Positions 8,042 to 18,008 of a stretch of 64,000 nucleotides of DNA are shown piece by piece. Positions within the stretch are counted from its first letter, which is position 1. Each line of letters begins with the position of its first letter. Origin of the DNA: Bacteroidia bacterium (GTDB taxonomy: Bacteria; Bacteroidota; Bacteroidia; B-17B0; Aurantibacillaceae); the NCBI GenBank assembly GCA_022841465.1, contig JALHRL010000006.1, forward strand, positions 1 through 64,000, read 5' to 3'. A program made the position numbers and the translations under genes. The notes beneath the pieces are model-generated. The model did not search any database, was not told the origin of the DNA, and saw only the letters and a program-made list of their open reading frames with translations.

Positions 8042-9550
8042 TTAGTCCTTGGGAAACAAAGTTAAATGCTTTAAAAGTGTAATGTCAGGCTTTGTTTTTA
8101 TTTTGGTAAATAATTCAATGTCTGGATATGAAAAATAACATTGTTTGTTTTCTTTTATAGATTTCAAAAGAGGGTTGTCGATTTTCTTTGGCCAATTAAT
8201 TTTAAAAAGAGAATTAGTCCTAATGAAATAGCTTAACCAAACAAGTATAAAAATGTTATCAGTAGGATTTTTGATTTGTTCTTTAAACAAGTCTTGGATT
8301 GCCCTTTTTATAAATGAAGAGATTGCTTTGTCAGCTTTATTAGCTTGATAAAGGCTTTCAATAATTGCGAGAATTTGCGGAAAACATTTTGGGCGCTTCG
8401 CTTTAAGCAGCAGCAGTAGGCTTATAGTCTTGTTAATTTCTTTTCCTGTAATAACAAGTTTCAAATTGTGACTTTTTGAAGATAGTTCGCTTACAAATCT
8501 GTCGATTATACCTGTATCGGGATGGTTTTTATGCAACCTTAAAACGGCTAAGTAAGTTTTTTCAAACTGTCTAAAGCTGATGGTTTTTCGATACCTCAAA
8601 GTGTGTTTTGAATATTCGGAAATCCAATTTCGATAAAGCCCTTCAGGTAATTCACCAATGTCTGACTTATTTTCACTTAAATTTAAATTATATTTCCTTA
8701 ATTCAGATTGCAAGGACTTAATTATAAATTCTCCGTCGCCTTTCGTTTTACATAGAAATCTATAATCGTCTTTAAATCGAACGCCTAGAAATTTTATTTT
8801 CTTTTTCTTTATAAGTTTCGAAAGTTCTGTGTCAACTGCAGCGAGAATGATTTCAGAAATAAGGTCAGTCAAAGCTGAGCCAATTCCGATCCCATTAGTG
8901 CATCCATCATTTGCATTCTGAAAGAGTTTATCAATTTTATTTCCCGTTAAGTTATATTTAAATCTGTCAGCTCTAGCGTTATCTTTTCCATGGAGTGCCC
9001 AAGAGATACTATGAGTGTAAACTGAAGGGTAAAAGTTTTTTATGTCGGTCTTAAGTATAAAATTGTAGTTGTGAGCTTCGGCTACCAAATCGTTTTCGGC
9101 CATTTCAATGTATTCATAAATCATCCGTCCGCCGCGCAGTTTGCCCAAGTGAGAGTCGACTTTCGAAGTTATTGGAATTGGGAAACTATAGGCATGTATC
9201 TTATTGTCTTTATGAAAAAGCGTGTTCAAAATTAATTTCCAGTCCTTTTTAACATAGAGACAAATGTCATGATAGATTTTTGGATCAATAATTGTAAATG
9301 AACGATCTGTAAGATGTGATTTTTGAAGAAAAATCGAAATTGATTGCGTAATAGGCGGTTTAAGACTACTGCCTGTTTTCGGATAATAAGGAGTCTTATT
9401 GAGTTTAAATTTATTTACTTTAAAACAAGGTGGTAAAACAAATTGCTCAGGAAAATATCCATCGGTAACAATCCAATCGGCAATATTCTTCGCTCCAATT
9501 TTCGAGATTAATTTTTTTGTCTGACGGATATGTTTTTCTGGATATGTCAT
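8042..9550 (-). CDS. Stand-alone reverse transcriptase, Abi/UG-like (candidate phage defence)
   Basis: A 502-residue RNA-directed DNA polymerase. Catalytic motif A is LKTDIKNFYPSVYTHS (Asp169), motif B NGIGIGSALTDLISEIIL (219-236), motif C RFKDDYRF with Asp261-Asp262 in an FKDD box in place of YxDD, and motif D LNLSENKS. About 200 further residues form a helix-rich C-terminal region. There is no maturase/HNH domain of group II introns and I see no retron-type NAxxH/VTG signature. The YTHSIxWAxHGK segment after motif A is one I associate with the unknown-group/Abi-like RTs, several of which are antiphage (DRT) systems. The ATG is 7 bases from a cassette boundary box, leaving no room for an upstream ncRNA within the cassette. 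The subgroup is unassigned. Confidence 0.88.
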   Translation of the reverse strand: MTYPEKHIRQTKKLISKIGAKNIADWIVTDGYFPEQFVLPPCFKVNKFKLNKTPYYPKTGSSLKPPITQSISIFLQKSHLTDRSFTIIDPKIYHDICLYVKKDWKLILNTLFHKDNKIHAYSFPIPITSKVDSHLGKLRGGRMIYEYIEMAENDLVAEAHNYNFILKTDIKNFYPSVYTHSISWALHGKDNARADRFKYNLTGNKIDKLFQNANDGCTNGIGIGSALTDLISEIILAAVDTELSKLIKKKKIKFLGVRFKDDYRFLCKTKGDGEFIIKSLQSELRKYNLNLSENKSDIGELPEGLYRNWISEYSKHTLRYRKTISFRQFEKTYLAVLRLHKNHPDTGIIDRFVSELSSKSHNLKLVITGKEINKTISLLLLLKAKRPKCFPQILAIIESLYQANKADKAISSFIKRAIQDLFKEQIKNPTDNIFILVWLSYFIRTNSLFKINWPKKIDNPLLKSIKENKQCYFSYPDIELFTKIKTKPDITLLKHLTLFPKD

Positions 9551-9557
9551 GGGGTGC

Positions 9558-9580
9558 TGCTAACTTCCAAACAAGCGCTA
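9558..9580 (-). repeat. attC-like right boundary (R' half-site) upstream of the reverse transcriptase
   Basis: On the minus strand this reads AGCGCTTGTTTGGAAGTTAGCA and ends at a GTTAGCA box 7 bases before the reverse transcriptase ATG. The 3' box and the CGCTT...GTTT...GTTAGCA spacing resemble the flank on the other side of the gene in inverted orientation. Only the right half is clear; the left half towards 9610 is degenerate. Confidence 0.38.
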
Positions 9581-9659
9581 AAGCTTATTATCAGTTATTT
9601 AGTAACTTAAATATAATAAAAATAAGAATGTATACCAATAATTCCGCGTTACAACAAGC

Positions 9660-10454
9660 TTATTTGTTTTTTACAGCACTTAGGCTATACACCATAGGGA
9701 TGGCATTGCTTAAATGTTTTATTCTAAATTTTCCGGGTTCAAATTCTTCGGTATGTTTAAAGCAATTATAGGGCGAGTAATTGTATTCTTTAAAACTGCT
9801 TAATTGCAGGCCTTGCTTTAATAAATTATTTATTACTTCTTCCAGGCTGTGGTTCCAGCCTACGTATTGTTGTTGTATGTTGGCTTCGCGGTTGGCGTAG
9901 GTGCCCGTTTGCGTTTCTACAATGGGGCCGGTGTTAAAATAATTGTAAGCTACTTTTTCAAAATCATCGTCAAACATCCACACCACCGGATGAAATTCTG
10001 CAAACACAAATTGTCCGCTCGGTTTTAAAAAGGTTTTTACAATACTTGCCCATTTTTCTAAATCGGGTAACCAGCCAATGGTGCCGTAACTGGTAAATAC
10101 AATATCAAAGGTTTTGTTTAAGTGTTGGGGTAAATCATACACATTGCAACAAATAAATTCGGTAGTGGTGTTTAATTGTTTGGCAAATTGTTGGGCACTG
10201 GCAATGGCTTTGTCGCTTAAATCTACTCCTGTAACTTCAGCGCCCATGCGGCTTAAAGAAATGGTATCTTGCCCGAAATGGCATTGCAGGTGTAAAATGC
10301 TTTTGTTTTTTACATTACCCATTAATTCTAATTCAATTTCTTTAAGGGTGTTGTTTCCTTTTAAAAAACTTTCAACATCGTAAAATTCAGAAGTAAGGTG
10401 TACTTCTGTTTTATTATTCCAGGCCTTACGGTTTATATCAATGTAATTTTCCAT
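9660..10454 (-). CDS. Class I SAM-dependent methyltransferase
   Basis: A 264-residue soluble methyltransferase. SAM-binding motif I is ILHLQCHFGQDTISLSRMGA near residue 55, followed by the acidic motif II VTGVDLSDKAIASAQQFAKQ and the post-motif segment CCNVYDLPQHLNKTFDIVF. QCHFGQD replaces the usual ExGxGxG loop, a variant shared with a known Bacteroidota group (methyltransferase domain 11/25 type). The substrate is unknown. The stop lies about 80 bases from the attC-like half-site, so this gene is probably the first chromosomal gene beyond the cassette region. Confidence 0.88.
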   Translation of the reverse strand: MENYIDINRKAWNNKTEVHLTSEFYDVESFLKGNNTLKEIELELMGNVKNKSILHLQCHFGQDTISLSRMGAEVTGVDLSDKAIASAQQFAKQLNTTTEFICCNVYDLPQHLNKTFDIVFTSYGTIGWLPDLEKWASIVKTFLKPSGQFVFAEFHPVVWMFDDDFEKVAYNYFNTGPIVETQTGTYANREANIQQQYVGWNHSLEEVINNLLKQGLQLSSFKEYNYSPYNCFKHTEEFEPGKFRIKHLSNAIPMVYSLSAVKNK

Positions 10455-10493
10455 TCAGTTTATTTAAAAAAAAAACAGACATTAAAATTAATT

Positions 10494-11999
10494 TTACTCA
10501 ACAATAATTTTTTTATTCATTACATTTTTATTGGCATCAGTTACACTAATAAAATAAATGCCTTTACTTAATTCACCTTTATTTAGTTTCACTTCTTTAC
10601 CTGAAAAATTAAAAGAGTGTATTGTTTTTCCAAAAACATCTATTAGGCTAATATTGCTGTTTACTTGTTCAGTAGTAAATTGCAAAGTAGTTTGGTTAGA
10701 AAAGGGATTTGGATAAACAGAAAAATTATTCAGCAATTGGTTTTCATTAATAAAAGTTGAAGGAAAAAAATATTCGTAAGCGCCACAATCAATTGCTGCC
10801 CCTGAAATGTTGCGTGTAGCTAAGGCACTTAAAAAGGAAACATAACTTTTAGTTGGGTTTAATGAAAAACCTGTATTGGTAGTCCCTGCTATGGTACCAT
10901 TATTAATGGCCAAGGTAGCGGCAGGCAGCAAACTGTAATCGTTACCCGATGGGTTGGTAAAGCCAATGGTTAAGTAATTAGGTGCAACCACATTTCTTAA
11001 ACTATCTAATGCACTAGGTACTGTGGTGCCAAAAAAACTATTGCTGGCTCCTGTAACCGAAGCAAAAATATTGTTGTAAATTTTATAGGTGTTTATTCCG
11101 GAAGTAGGTGTTACGTTAAAGTATTTATTGTTTCCTACAAATTTGTTTATAACGGTATTGTTTACAAAGTAAAAATCTTGCAGGGCATTGGTGGCGGCAT
11201 CGTAACTCATCATACCATGGTTTGCACCCGAAGTACCTTGTATAATTACATTTCCTAATACAACATTTAAGCCCCCTTGCGCAATATTTAATTCCCAACT
11301 TCCATAGCCGGTAGCTTCTTCATCAATTAAATTATACAATATGTATGCGCGTTGTGCGCGTGTTTTAATGGAGTTGGCTTGTCCGCGTGGGCGATGAAAA
11401 TAACAGTTCTCAACCCACAAGGTATCGGTGCTTGCGTTAATGTAAATGTGATGTTCGTAGCCGGAGTGGGTAGGGTCGTTAGGCAATTGATAACCGTTGT
11501 TTTCAAACTCTGAATTGTACAACATCACATTGCTGGTGGTAACACTTCCGTTTCCTTCTAAAATTCCGTTTTGGCAATTCATGAATTTGCAATTTTTTAC
11601 GGTTAAATCTTTCGCTTGAAAACGAATACCTGCACCATTTCCTCCGTTTGCATCAGATACCTGAGCGCCATCAAACACAATGTTTTCTATATAGGCATTA
11701 TCGCAGGTTCCGGGAGTTTCAAATACCCATATACCTTTACCGTTTGCAATATCGCCGGTATGTTGAATAATTGTTCGGTTAGAGCCGGTTCCTAATCCTA
11801 TAAATTTTAAATTCTTTTTTGTCCATTTTACGGCATCGTTCAGGTAAACACCTCCGTCAATTTCAATGGTATCACCATCTTGCACCAGGTTTTTTACTAG
11901 GCTTGGAAGGGTGTATGTTTGTGATGCACCAACATGCCAAACTGTTGCCTTTGCAATACCGCAAATAAATAGCGCAATAAGGATAGATTTAATTTTCAT
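10494..11999 (-). CDS. Exported right-handed beta-helix protein with T9SS sorting domain
   Basis: About 501 residues from the ATG at 11999, chosen because MKIKSILIALFICGIAKA is a clean signal peptide; the frame extends 12 codons further upstream. The middle holds parallel beta-helix repeats (YIENIVFDGAQ, LTVKNCKFMNCQNGI, LYNSEFENNGY, LWVENCYFHRPRGQ) typical of pectate-lyase-like or polysaccharide-binding proteins. The last 80 residues are a type A T9SS sorting domain: SVYPNPFSNQTTLQF, then SNISLIDVFGKTIHSF, GELSKGIYFISV and a basic-hydrophobic end MNKKIIVE. It should cross the outer membrane through T9SS and be attached or released at the surface. No catalytic residues could be assigned. Confidence 0.88.
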   Translation of the reverse strand: MKIKSILIALFICGIAKATVWHVGASQTYTLPSLVKNLVQDGDTIEIDGGVYLNDAVKWTKKNLKFIGLGTGSNRTIIQHTGDIANGKGIWVFETPGTCDNAYIENIVFDGAQVSDANGGNGAGIRFQAKDLTVKNCKFMNCQNGILEGNGSVTTSNVMLYNSEFENNGYQLPNDPTHSGYEHHIYINASTDTLWVENCYFHRPRGQANSIKTRAQRAYILYNLIDEEATGYGSWELNIAQGGLNVVLGNVIIQGTSGANHGMMSYDAATNALQDFYFVNNTVINKFVGNNKYFNVTPTSGINTYKIYNNIFASVTGASNSFFGTTVPSALDSLRNVVAPNYLTIGFTNPSGNDYSLLPAATLAINNGTIAGTTNTGFSLNPTKSYVSFLSALATRNISGAAIDCGAYEYFFPSTFINENQLLNNFSVYPNPFSNQTTLQFTTEQVNSNISLIDVFGKTIHSFNFSGKEVKLNKGELSKGIYFISVTDANKNVMNKKIIVE

Positions 12000-12127
12000 A
12001 GTGATTGTTTTAGTAGTTAAAGTAAAGCGCGTCAATAATTGTTTTCAAGCAATCATTATAAATAAATGATTTACTTAAAAATTAAACAGAACAAGAACAA
12101 ATAATAGTACCGCTACGTAAAGAGTAA

Positions 12128-13669
12128 CTAAAGCGGAATATTTCCGTGTTTTTTCTTCGGAAGTTTATCTACTTTATTTTCCAGCATTTTAAAGGCCTTA
12201 ATTAATTTAATGCGTGTTTCTTCGGGCTTAATTACTTCATCTACAAAACCTCTTTCGGCTGCGCGGTATGGGTTTGCAAACATGGTTTGGTATTCCGCTT
12301 CTTTTTCTTTCCACTTGGCATCTTTATCTTGCGCAGCAGCAATTTCATTTTTAAAAATAATTTCGGCAGCACCTTTTGCACCCATTACCGCAATTTCTGC
12401 ACTTGGCCATGCGTAATTCATATCGGCACCAATGTGTTTACTGTTCATTACATCGTAAGCGCCACCGTATGCTTTACGTGTAATAACGGTAATGCGCGGC
12501 ACGGTTGCTTCGCTAAATGCGTACAATAATTTTGCTCCGTTGGTAATAATGGCGTTCCACTCTTGGTCGGTACCCGGTAAAAAGCCCGGTACATCTTCAA
12601 ACACCAATAATGGAATATTAAAACTATCGCAAAAGCGCACAAAACGCGCTGCTTTGGTAGAAGAGTGTATATCTAACACACCGGCTAATACGGCGGGTTG
12701 GTTGGCAACAATACCAATGCTTTTTCCGGCAAGGCGTGCAAAACCAACAACAATGTTTTCAGCAAAATTTTTGTGTACTTCTAAAAAAGTATCGGCATCA
12801 ATTACGTTTTCAATTACCTCTCTAATATCGTAAGGTTGGTTGGCGTTATCAGGTATAATGGTGTTTAAGCCTGTTCTAATTTCGTTGCCGGGTTCGTAAG
12901 GCATGCTTGGTGCATCTTCTTCACAATTTTGCGGCATGTAACTTAATAATTGGCGAATGTTGTTAATGGCTTCTACTTCGTTTGCACAAGCAAAGTGTGT
13001 AACGCCGCTTTTGGTTGCGTGCGTCATAGCACCGCCTAACTCTTCGCTGGTTACTTCTTCGTGTGTTACGGTTTTTACAACGTTAGGGCCGGTAACAAAC
13101 ATGTAACTGGTGTTTTCTACCATTAAAATAAAATCGGTCATAGCCGGGCTATAAACCGCACCTCCGGCGCAAGGTCCCATTATGGCGCTAAGTTGTGGTA
13201 TAACGCCGCTGCTGCGTACATTGCGGTAAAAAATATCAGCATAACCACCAAGCGAAACAACACCTTCTTGTATACGGGCTCCGCCGCTATCGTTAAGGCC
13301 AATAACCGGTGCGCCATTTTGCATAGCAAGATCCATTATTTTGCAAATTTTTTCGGCATGTGTTTCAGAAAGAGATCCTCCAAAAACGGTAAAATCTTGC
13401 GAGAAAACATATACCAAGCGTCCGCCAATAGTGCCATAGCCGGTAACAACGCCGTCTCCTAAATATTTTTCTTTATCTAAACCAAAATCGGTACTGCGGT
13501 GCGAAACCAGCATTCCAATTTCTTCAAAAGAGTTTTCATCTAATAAAAGGTGCACCCGTTCGCGTGCGGTAAGTTTTCCTTTTTTATGTTGAGCTTCTAT
13601 ACGTTTTTGTCCGCCTCCTAAAAGTGCTTCGGCTTTTTTCTCTTCTAATTGTTGGATTTTATTTTTCAT
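12128..13669 (-). CDS. pccB: Acyl-CoA (propionyl-CoA type) carboxylase, carboxyltransferase beta subunit
   Basis: A 513-residue carboxyltransferase that moves carboxyl from biotin to an acyl-CoA. It has the two crotonase-like halves of this family: the N-half with [16 protein letters not shown] and [20 protein letters not shown] (acyl-CoA oxyanion hole), and the C-half with [26 protein letters not shown] and [15 protein letters not shown] (biotin-side oxyanion hole). Length and ending (HGNIPL) fit propionyl-/methylmalonyl-type subunits, so propionyl-CoA to methylmalonyl-CoA is the most likely reaction. No biotin carboxylase or biotin carrier gene is adjacent, so those subunits must be elsewhere. 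It reads as a single-gene transcript. Confidence 0.92.
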   Translation of the reverse strand: MKNKIQQLEEKKAEALLGGGQKRIEAQHKKGKLTARERVHLLLDENSFEEIGMLVSHRSTDFGLDKEKYLGDGVVTGYGTIGGRLVYVFSQDFTVFGGSLSETHAEKICKIMDLAMQNGAPVIGLNDSGGARIQEGVVSLGGYADIFYRNVRSSGVIPQLSAIMGPCAGGAVYSPAMTDFILMVENTSYMFVTGPNVVKTVTHEEVTSEELGGAMTHATKSGVTHFACANEVEAINNIRQLLSYMPQNCEEDAPSMPYEPGNEIRTGLNTIIPDNANQPYDIREVIENVIDADTFLEVHKNFAENIVVGFARLAGKSIGIVANQPAVLAGVLDIHSSTKAARFVRFCDSFNIPLLVFEDVPGFLPGTDQEWNAIITNGAKLLYAFSEATVPRITVITRKAYGGAYDVMNSKHIGADMNYAWPSAEIAVMGAKGAAEIIFKNEIAAAQDKDAKWKEKEAEYQTMFANPYRAAERGFVDEVIKPEETRIKLIKAFKMLENKVDKLPKKKHGNIPL

Positions 13670-13744
13670 AGATACGATTAAAATTAACGCTTAAATATAG
13701 CAATTAAATGCTTTTTAAAAAGGCTTACTTATTGGTAATTTACT

Positions 13745-14575
13745 TTACTTCTGATAGCTTACGGTAACATTAAAATCGAGGCCCATTAATGGAATTTTTT
13801 CAAAATTGCTAAAAGTGGCCATTTTAAAATAAGAAGGCCCCATAATTGAACCGGAAAAGGAAAAATTAGTGCTGTTTATTTTATCAGTTAACGATTCTAA
13901 ACTAATAAAAAAATCATCGTTGGTATTAATGTTGTATTTTTTTAAATCTAAACTAACCACACCGCTTTTTGTTTTTATTTTAAAAATAATGGGTTGTCTT
14001 AAAATATTTTTTTCAGGTAAACCGTCTTTATTTTCGGTATAAAAATTTAGCCTAAAAGTAATAGAATCGTCAATTAAGTTTTTGGTTATATAAAAATTAA
14101 AATCCTCAATCCAAACCAACCTACCTTTTTTATTATTTGCTTTTATGGCCGCTTCTACACCTTTAAAGTTTTTATCAGCACCTTGAAACGAGCAATGTAT
14201 ATTGGTGTTGTATTTTTTATTTCCTAAAACTTTGGTAATTGTTTTGGTTGGTTTAATAACCAATTCATTTAACAATACATCGTTTGGTTTTAAGTAAATG
14301 GTTTCATTATTAAAATCCTTAACCTTGCTTAAATTAAAACTTTGTGCTAAATAACCTATTGAAGAAATTTTTAATGAATCAGTTGTATTAAAATCTTTTA
14401 ATTGTATTTCAAAAATACCGTTTTCATTACAAACAGTACCAATGTTTTTACCCTTTATACCAACACTTGCAAATGGAATGGGTTCTTTAGTTGCAGCATC
14501 TAATACCTTGCCGGATAATGTTGTTTGAGCCATACTTAAATTAACAACAAACAAAAGAAATAGTAAGTTTTTCAT
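13745..14575 (-). CDS. Exported protein with carboxypeptidase-like regulatory domain
   Basis: A 276-residue protein with a signal peptide (MKNLLFLLFVVNLSMA). Residues 18-100 form a carboxypeptidase D regulatory-like beta-sandwich (TLSGKVLDAATKEPIPFASV, GIKGKNIGTVCNENGIFEI, LKISSIGYLAQSF). This module usually opens TonB receptors, but here no plug or barrel follows. The C-terminal 170 residues are beta-rich and unrecognised. It is likely periplasmic or at the outer membrane. It is convergent with nothing and divergent from the ABC-F gene. Confidence 0.75.
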   Translation of the reverse strand: MKNLLFLLFVVNLSMAQTTLSGKVLDAATKEPIPFASVGIKGKNIGTVCNENGIFEIQLKDFNTTDSLKISSIGYLAQSFNLSKVKDFNNETIYLKPNDVLLNELVIKPTKTITKVLGNKKYNTNIHCSFQGADKNFKGVEAAIKANNKKGRLVWIEDFNFYITKNLIDDSITFRLNFYTENKDGLPEKNILRQPIIFKIKTKSGVVSLDLKKYNINTNDDFFISLESLTDKINSTNFSFSGSIMGPSYFKMATFSNFEKIPLMGLDFNVTVSYQK

Positions 14576-14641
14576 AGTTTCAAGAGGTATTTTAATGGTA
14601 TTGAATTATGCAAAAATAGCCCTATTTCCTTAATAATTTTG

Positions 14642-14649
14642 TACATTTG
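14642..14649 (+). promoter_or_regulatory. Putative -7 promoter element for the ABC-F gene
   Basis: TACATTTG matches TAnnTTTG exactly, 17 bases before the ATG. No clear -33 TTTG was found at the usual distance. Confidence 0.45.
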
Positions 14650-14663
14650 TGCCCTTATTTTAA

Positions 14664-16283
<1,620 letters not shown>

Positions 16284-16294
16284 GTTTTTAGTTA

Positions 16295-16356
16295 TTAGTT
16301 CTTAGTTTTTAGTAGGGAACATTTTTAATAACTAATCATTAAACACTAAGAACTAA
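16295..16356. repeat. Intergenic inverted repeat (12-bp perfect arms)
   Basis: TTAGTTCTTAGT (16295-16306) and ACTAAGAACTAA (16345-16356) are perfect reverse complements separated by 38 bases. The arms lie just after the ABC-F stop and the right arm runs into the -7 element of the next gene. It may be a terminator-like or dispersed palindromic element. There is no T-run typical of an intrinsic terminator. Confidence 0.5.
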
Positions 16357-16361
16357 TTTTG
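16354..16361 (+). promoter_or_regulatory. Putative -7 promoter element for the GldM_C-like gene
   Basis: TAATTTTG matches TAnnTTTG and lies 33 bases before the ATG. It overlaps the right arm of the inverted repeat. Confidence 0.4.
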
Positions 16362-16394
16362 TATCTTTTTATCCGAATAGCGTTATAATCTTTC

Positions 16395-16817
16395 ATGAAA
16401 AAACTTTTATATCTATTTTTTATTTTAGTAAGCGGAAAAATGATTTCGCAAGAAAAAATTGGTACCATTAAAGTAAAGCGCGAGCAAAATTTGGTGAAAG
16501 CTGTTTTTGATAACACCGAGTATAAGCTGTTTGCGGTAGATAGATTTGGCAACCCAAAAGAAAATGAATTTGCTTCATATACTTTGTGGATTAAGGAAAA
16601 AAGAAGCACTAAAAAGTTTGAAGGATTTTCGAATACCTTAACACCGGAGATGTTGAAAGAATTAAAAAGCTTAAAAAAGGCCACTAAAATATTTTTTACA
16701 CAAATAAAGGTAAAAGGCGATGACGATCATATTGTTGAATTGCCCGATATTATTGATACCTGGTTTCCTGATTGTAAGAATTGTGTAGGAAAAAAGCAAA
16801 AACAACCGGGGTATTAA
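16395..16817 (+). CDS. Small exported protein resembling the GldM C-terminal domain
   Basis: A 140-residue protein with a signal peptide (MKKLLYLFFILVSGKMIS). The rest forms one domain. The segments FDNTEYKLFAVDRFGNPKEN, FASYTLWI, GFSNTLTPEMLKELKSLKKA and TKIFFTQIKVKGDDDHIVEL follow the pattern of the last domain of GldM, the periplasmic T9SS/gliding motor protein (SNS..T.EMK.LIK..KRG.KIYFE.IKAKGPDG...L). The full-length GldM N-terminal TM and earlier domains are absent. It may be a free-standing GldM_C-like periplasmic module. The similarity is from memory and needs a profile search. Confidence 0.65.
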   Translation: MKKLLYLFFILVSGKMISQEKIGTIKVKREQNLVKAVFDNTEYKLFAVDRFGNPKENEFASYTLWIKEKRSTKKFEGFSNTLTPEMLKELKSLKKATKIFFTQIKVKGDDDHIVELPDIIDTWFPDCKNCVGKKQKQPGY

Positions 16818-16841
16818 AACTTTTTTTTCTGAGACATCATC

Positions 16842-16915
16842 CTGTCACGTCGAGCGGAAGTGGAGACGCAACGAAAGTAAGTGTTGAATTAATTTTGGAT
16901 GTTCTCGACTGACAG
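16842..16915. repeat. Dispersed-repeat-like intergenic palindrome
   Basis: CTGTCACGTCGAG (16842-16854) pairs with CTCGACTGACAG (16904-16915) with one bulged base. It is more GC-rich than its surroundings. The text (GTCACGTCGAGCGGAAGTGG, then GTTCTCGACTGACAG) resembles a repeat I associate with Bacteroidota intergenic regions. It lies between the GldM_C-like gene and the convergent TPR-like gene and could act as a two-way transcript end. Confidence 0.5.
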
Positions 16916-16948
16916 CTTGGTTAAAAGACGAAAGAGCTTTATAAAAAA

Positions 16949-17977
16949 TTAATAGCTTGGAGCAACCTTGTAATATTTAACCTGTTTTTTGCTTTCGCGT
17001 ACTTCGCTGTTTTTGCGGCTTATTTTCTTGTGTTTATCTGATACCACCAACACAACACCCAGGCCACCCATTAACGATCCAAAAATTAAAGGGTTATTTG
17101 AACCACTATCGCTTGTAAAATAACCAACAGCGTAACCAATACCAAAGTACAATCCGCCTAAAAGCATACTTTTTGCAAAAGTATTTCCTACTAATTTGTT
17201 ACGTTCTTTTTTATTAAAAGCTAAATTATCTGAATAATAGTTTAGGCAATCGTTCCACTTTTTATCGTATAGTTCTTTAGCATTGTTATAAAACTTAGGA
17301 CTTGAAAATTGAGTTTTATAGGCATTTAATTTATTTAAGGCACTCTCGTTAGTTAAGTTGCTTGCGGTATTTAAAAAATTTAATTGCCAAATGGTATAAA
17401 CAGAATCTTTATAAAAGCTATTGGGGTATTTGTAGTAAAAGTCGCTTGCTTTATCTTCGCTGCCACTGTTTACCACTGCTTGAAAAGCTTCCAACTCTGT
17501 TTGCAGCAATTCTACCTGCTTTTTGTTTGCCTTTTGTTGGGCAATTACTTCTTTCCTTTCAGCGGTGTTATAGGTTTGACTAATGGCATTATCGGCCTCT
17601 TGCATGCGTTTGTTTTCAATGTTTTGTTTGTGTTCTTTTTCCAGTTTATCAATGGCGGCGTCAATTTCTTTTTCTAAACTTAAGACAGCACTAATATTTT
17701 CACTGGATTTATTGCCAATTAATTTTTTAAAGGTATTCATTGCAATTTTTGCGTTGATGTAATCGTTCTCACCTAAATATGCATAAATGTATAAGGAGTA
17801 AATTTTGGGGTTAGCGCCAATTTGGCTTTGAATGGTTACAAGTAAATTAATACATTCTTTATTGTTTCCGTTTTCGTAGAATTCTTTGGCCTTATTGAAT
17901 ACATCGTGTGATGATTGAGAATATATAAACGCTATTTCAAAAAAAAATAGTAAAAAAGTAAGTGATAATTTTTTCAT
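16949..17977 (-). CDS. Exported TPR-like/coiled-coil protein with two C-terminal TM segments
   Basis: About 342 residues from the ATG at 17977, which starts a clear signal peptide (MKKLSLTFLLFFFEIAFIYS). The open frame continues 28 codons upstream but into the neighbouring gene. The N-terminal part looks like two helical TPR-type hairpins (AKEFYENGNNKECINLLVTI and YAYLGENDYINAKIAMNTF). Next come a charged coiled coil (about residues 100-175) and a helical region. Two hydrophobic stretches (SMLLGGLYFGIGYAVGYF and PLIFGSLMGGLGVVLVV) precede a basic tail. It may be anchored in a membrane by its C-terminus. The family is not recognised. It lies 31 bases after the preceding gene on the same strand. 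Confidence 0.7.
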   Translation of the reverse strand: MKKLSLTFLLFFFEIAFIYSQSSHDVFNKAKEFYENGNNKECINLLVTIQSQIGANPKIYSLYIYAYLGENDYINAKIAMNTFKKLIGNKSSENISAVLSLEKEIDAAIDKLEKEHKQNIENKRMQEADNAISQTYNTAERKEVIAQQKANKKQVELLQTELEAFQAVVNSGSEDKASDFYYKYPNSFYKDSVYTIWQLNFLNTASNLTNESALNKLNAYKTQFSSPKFYNNAKELYDKKWNDCLNYYSDNLAFNKKERNKLVGNTFAKSMLLGGLYFGIGYAVGYFTSDSGSNNPLIFGSLMGGLGVVLVVSDKHKKISRKNSEVRESKKQVKYYKVAPSY

Positions 17978-18008
17978 AATTATTTTATAAGCAAGTTTTT
18001 TTATTGAA

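Noticed and set aside
8042-9550. Retron or group II intron reverse transcriptase
   Set aside because: No NAxxH/VTG retron motifs, no msr-msd-like sequence upstream, and no maturase or HNH domain.
12287-12833. Plus-strand open frames opposite the carboxylase gene
   Set aside because: They are overlapping shadows of pccB with no coding features of their own.
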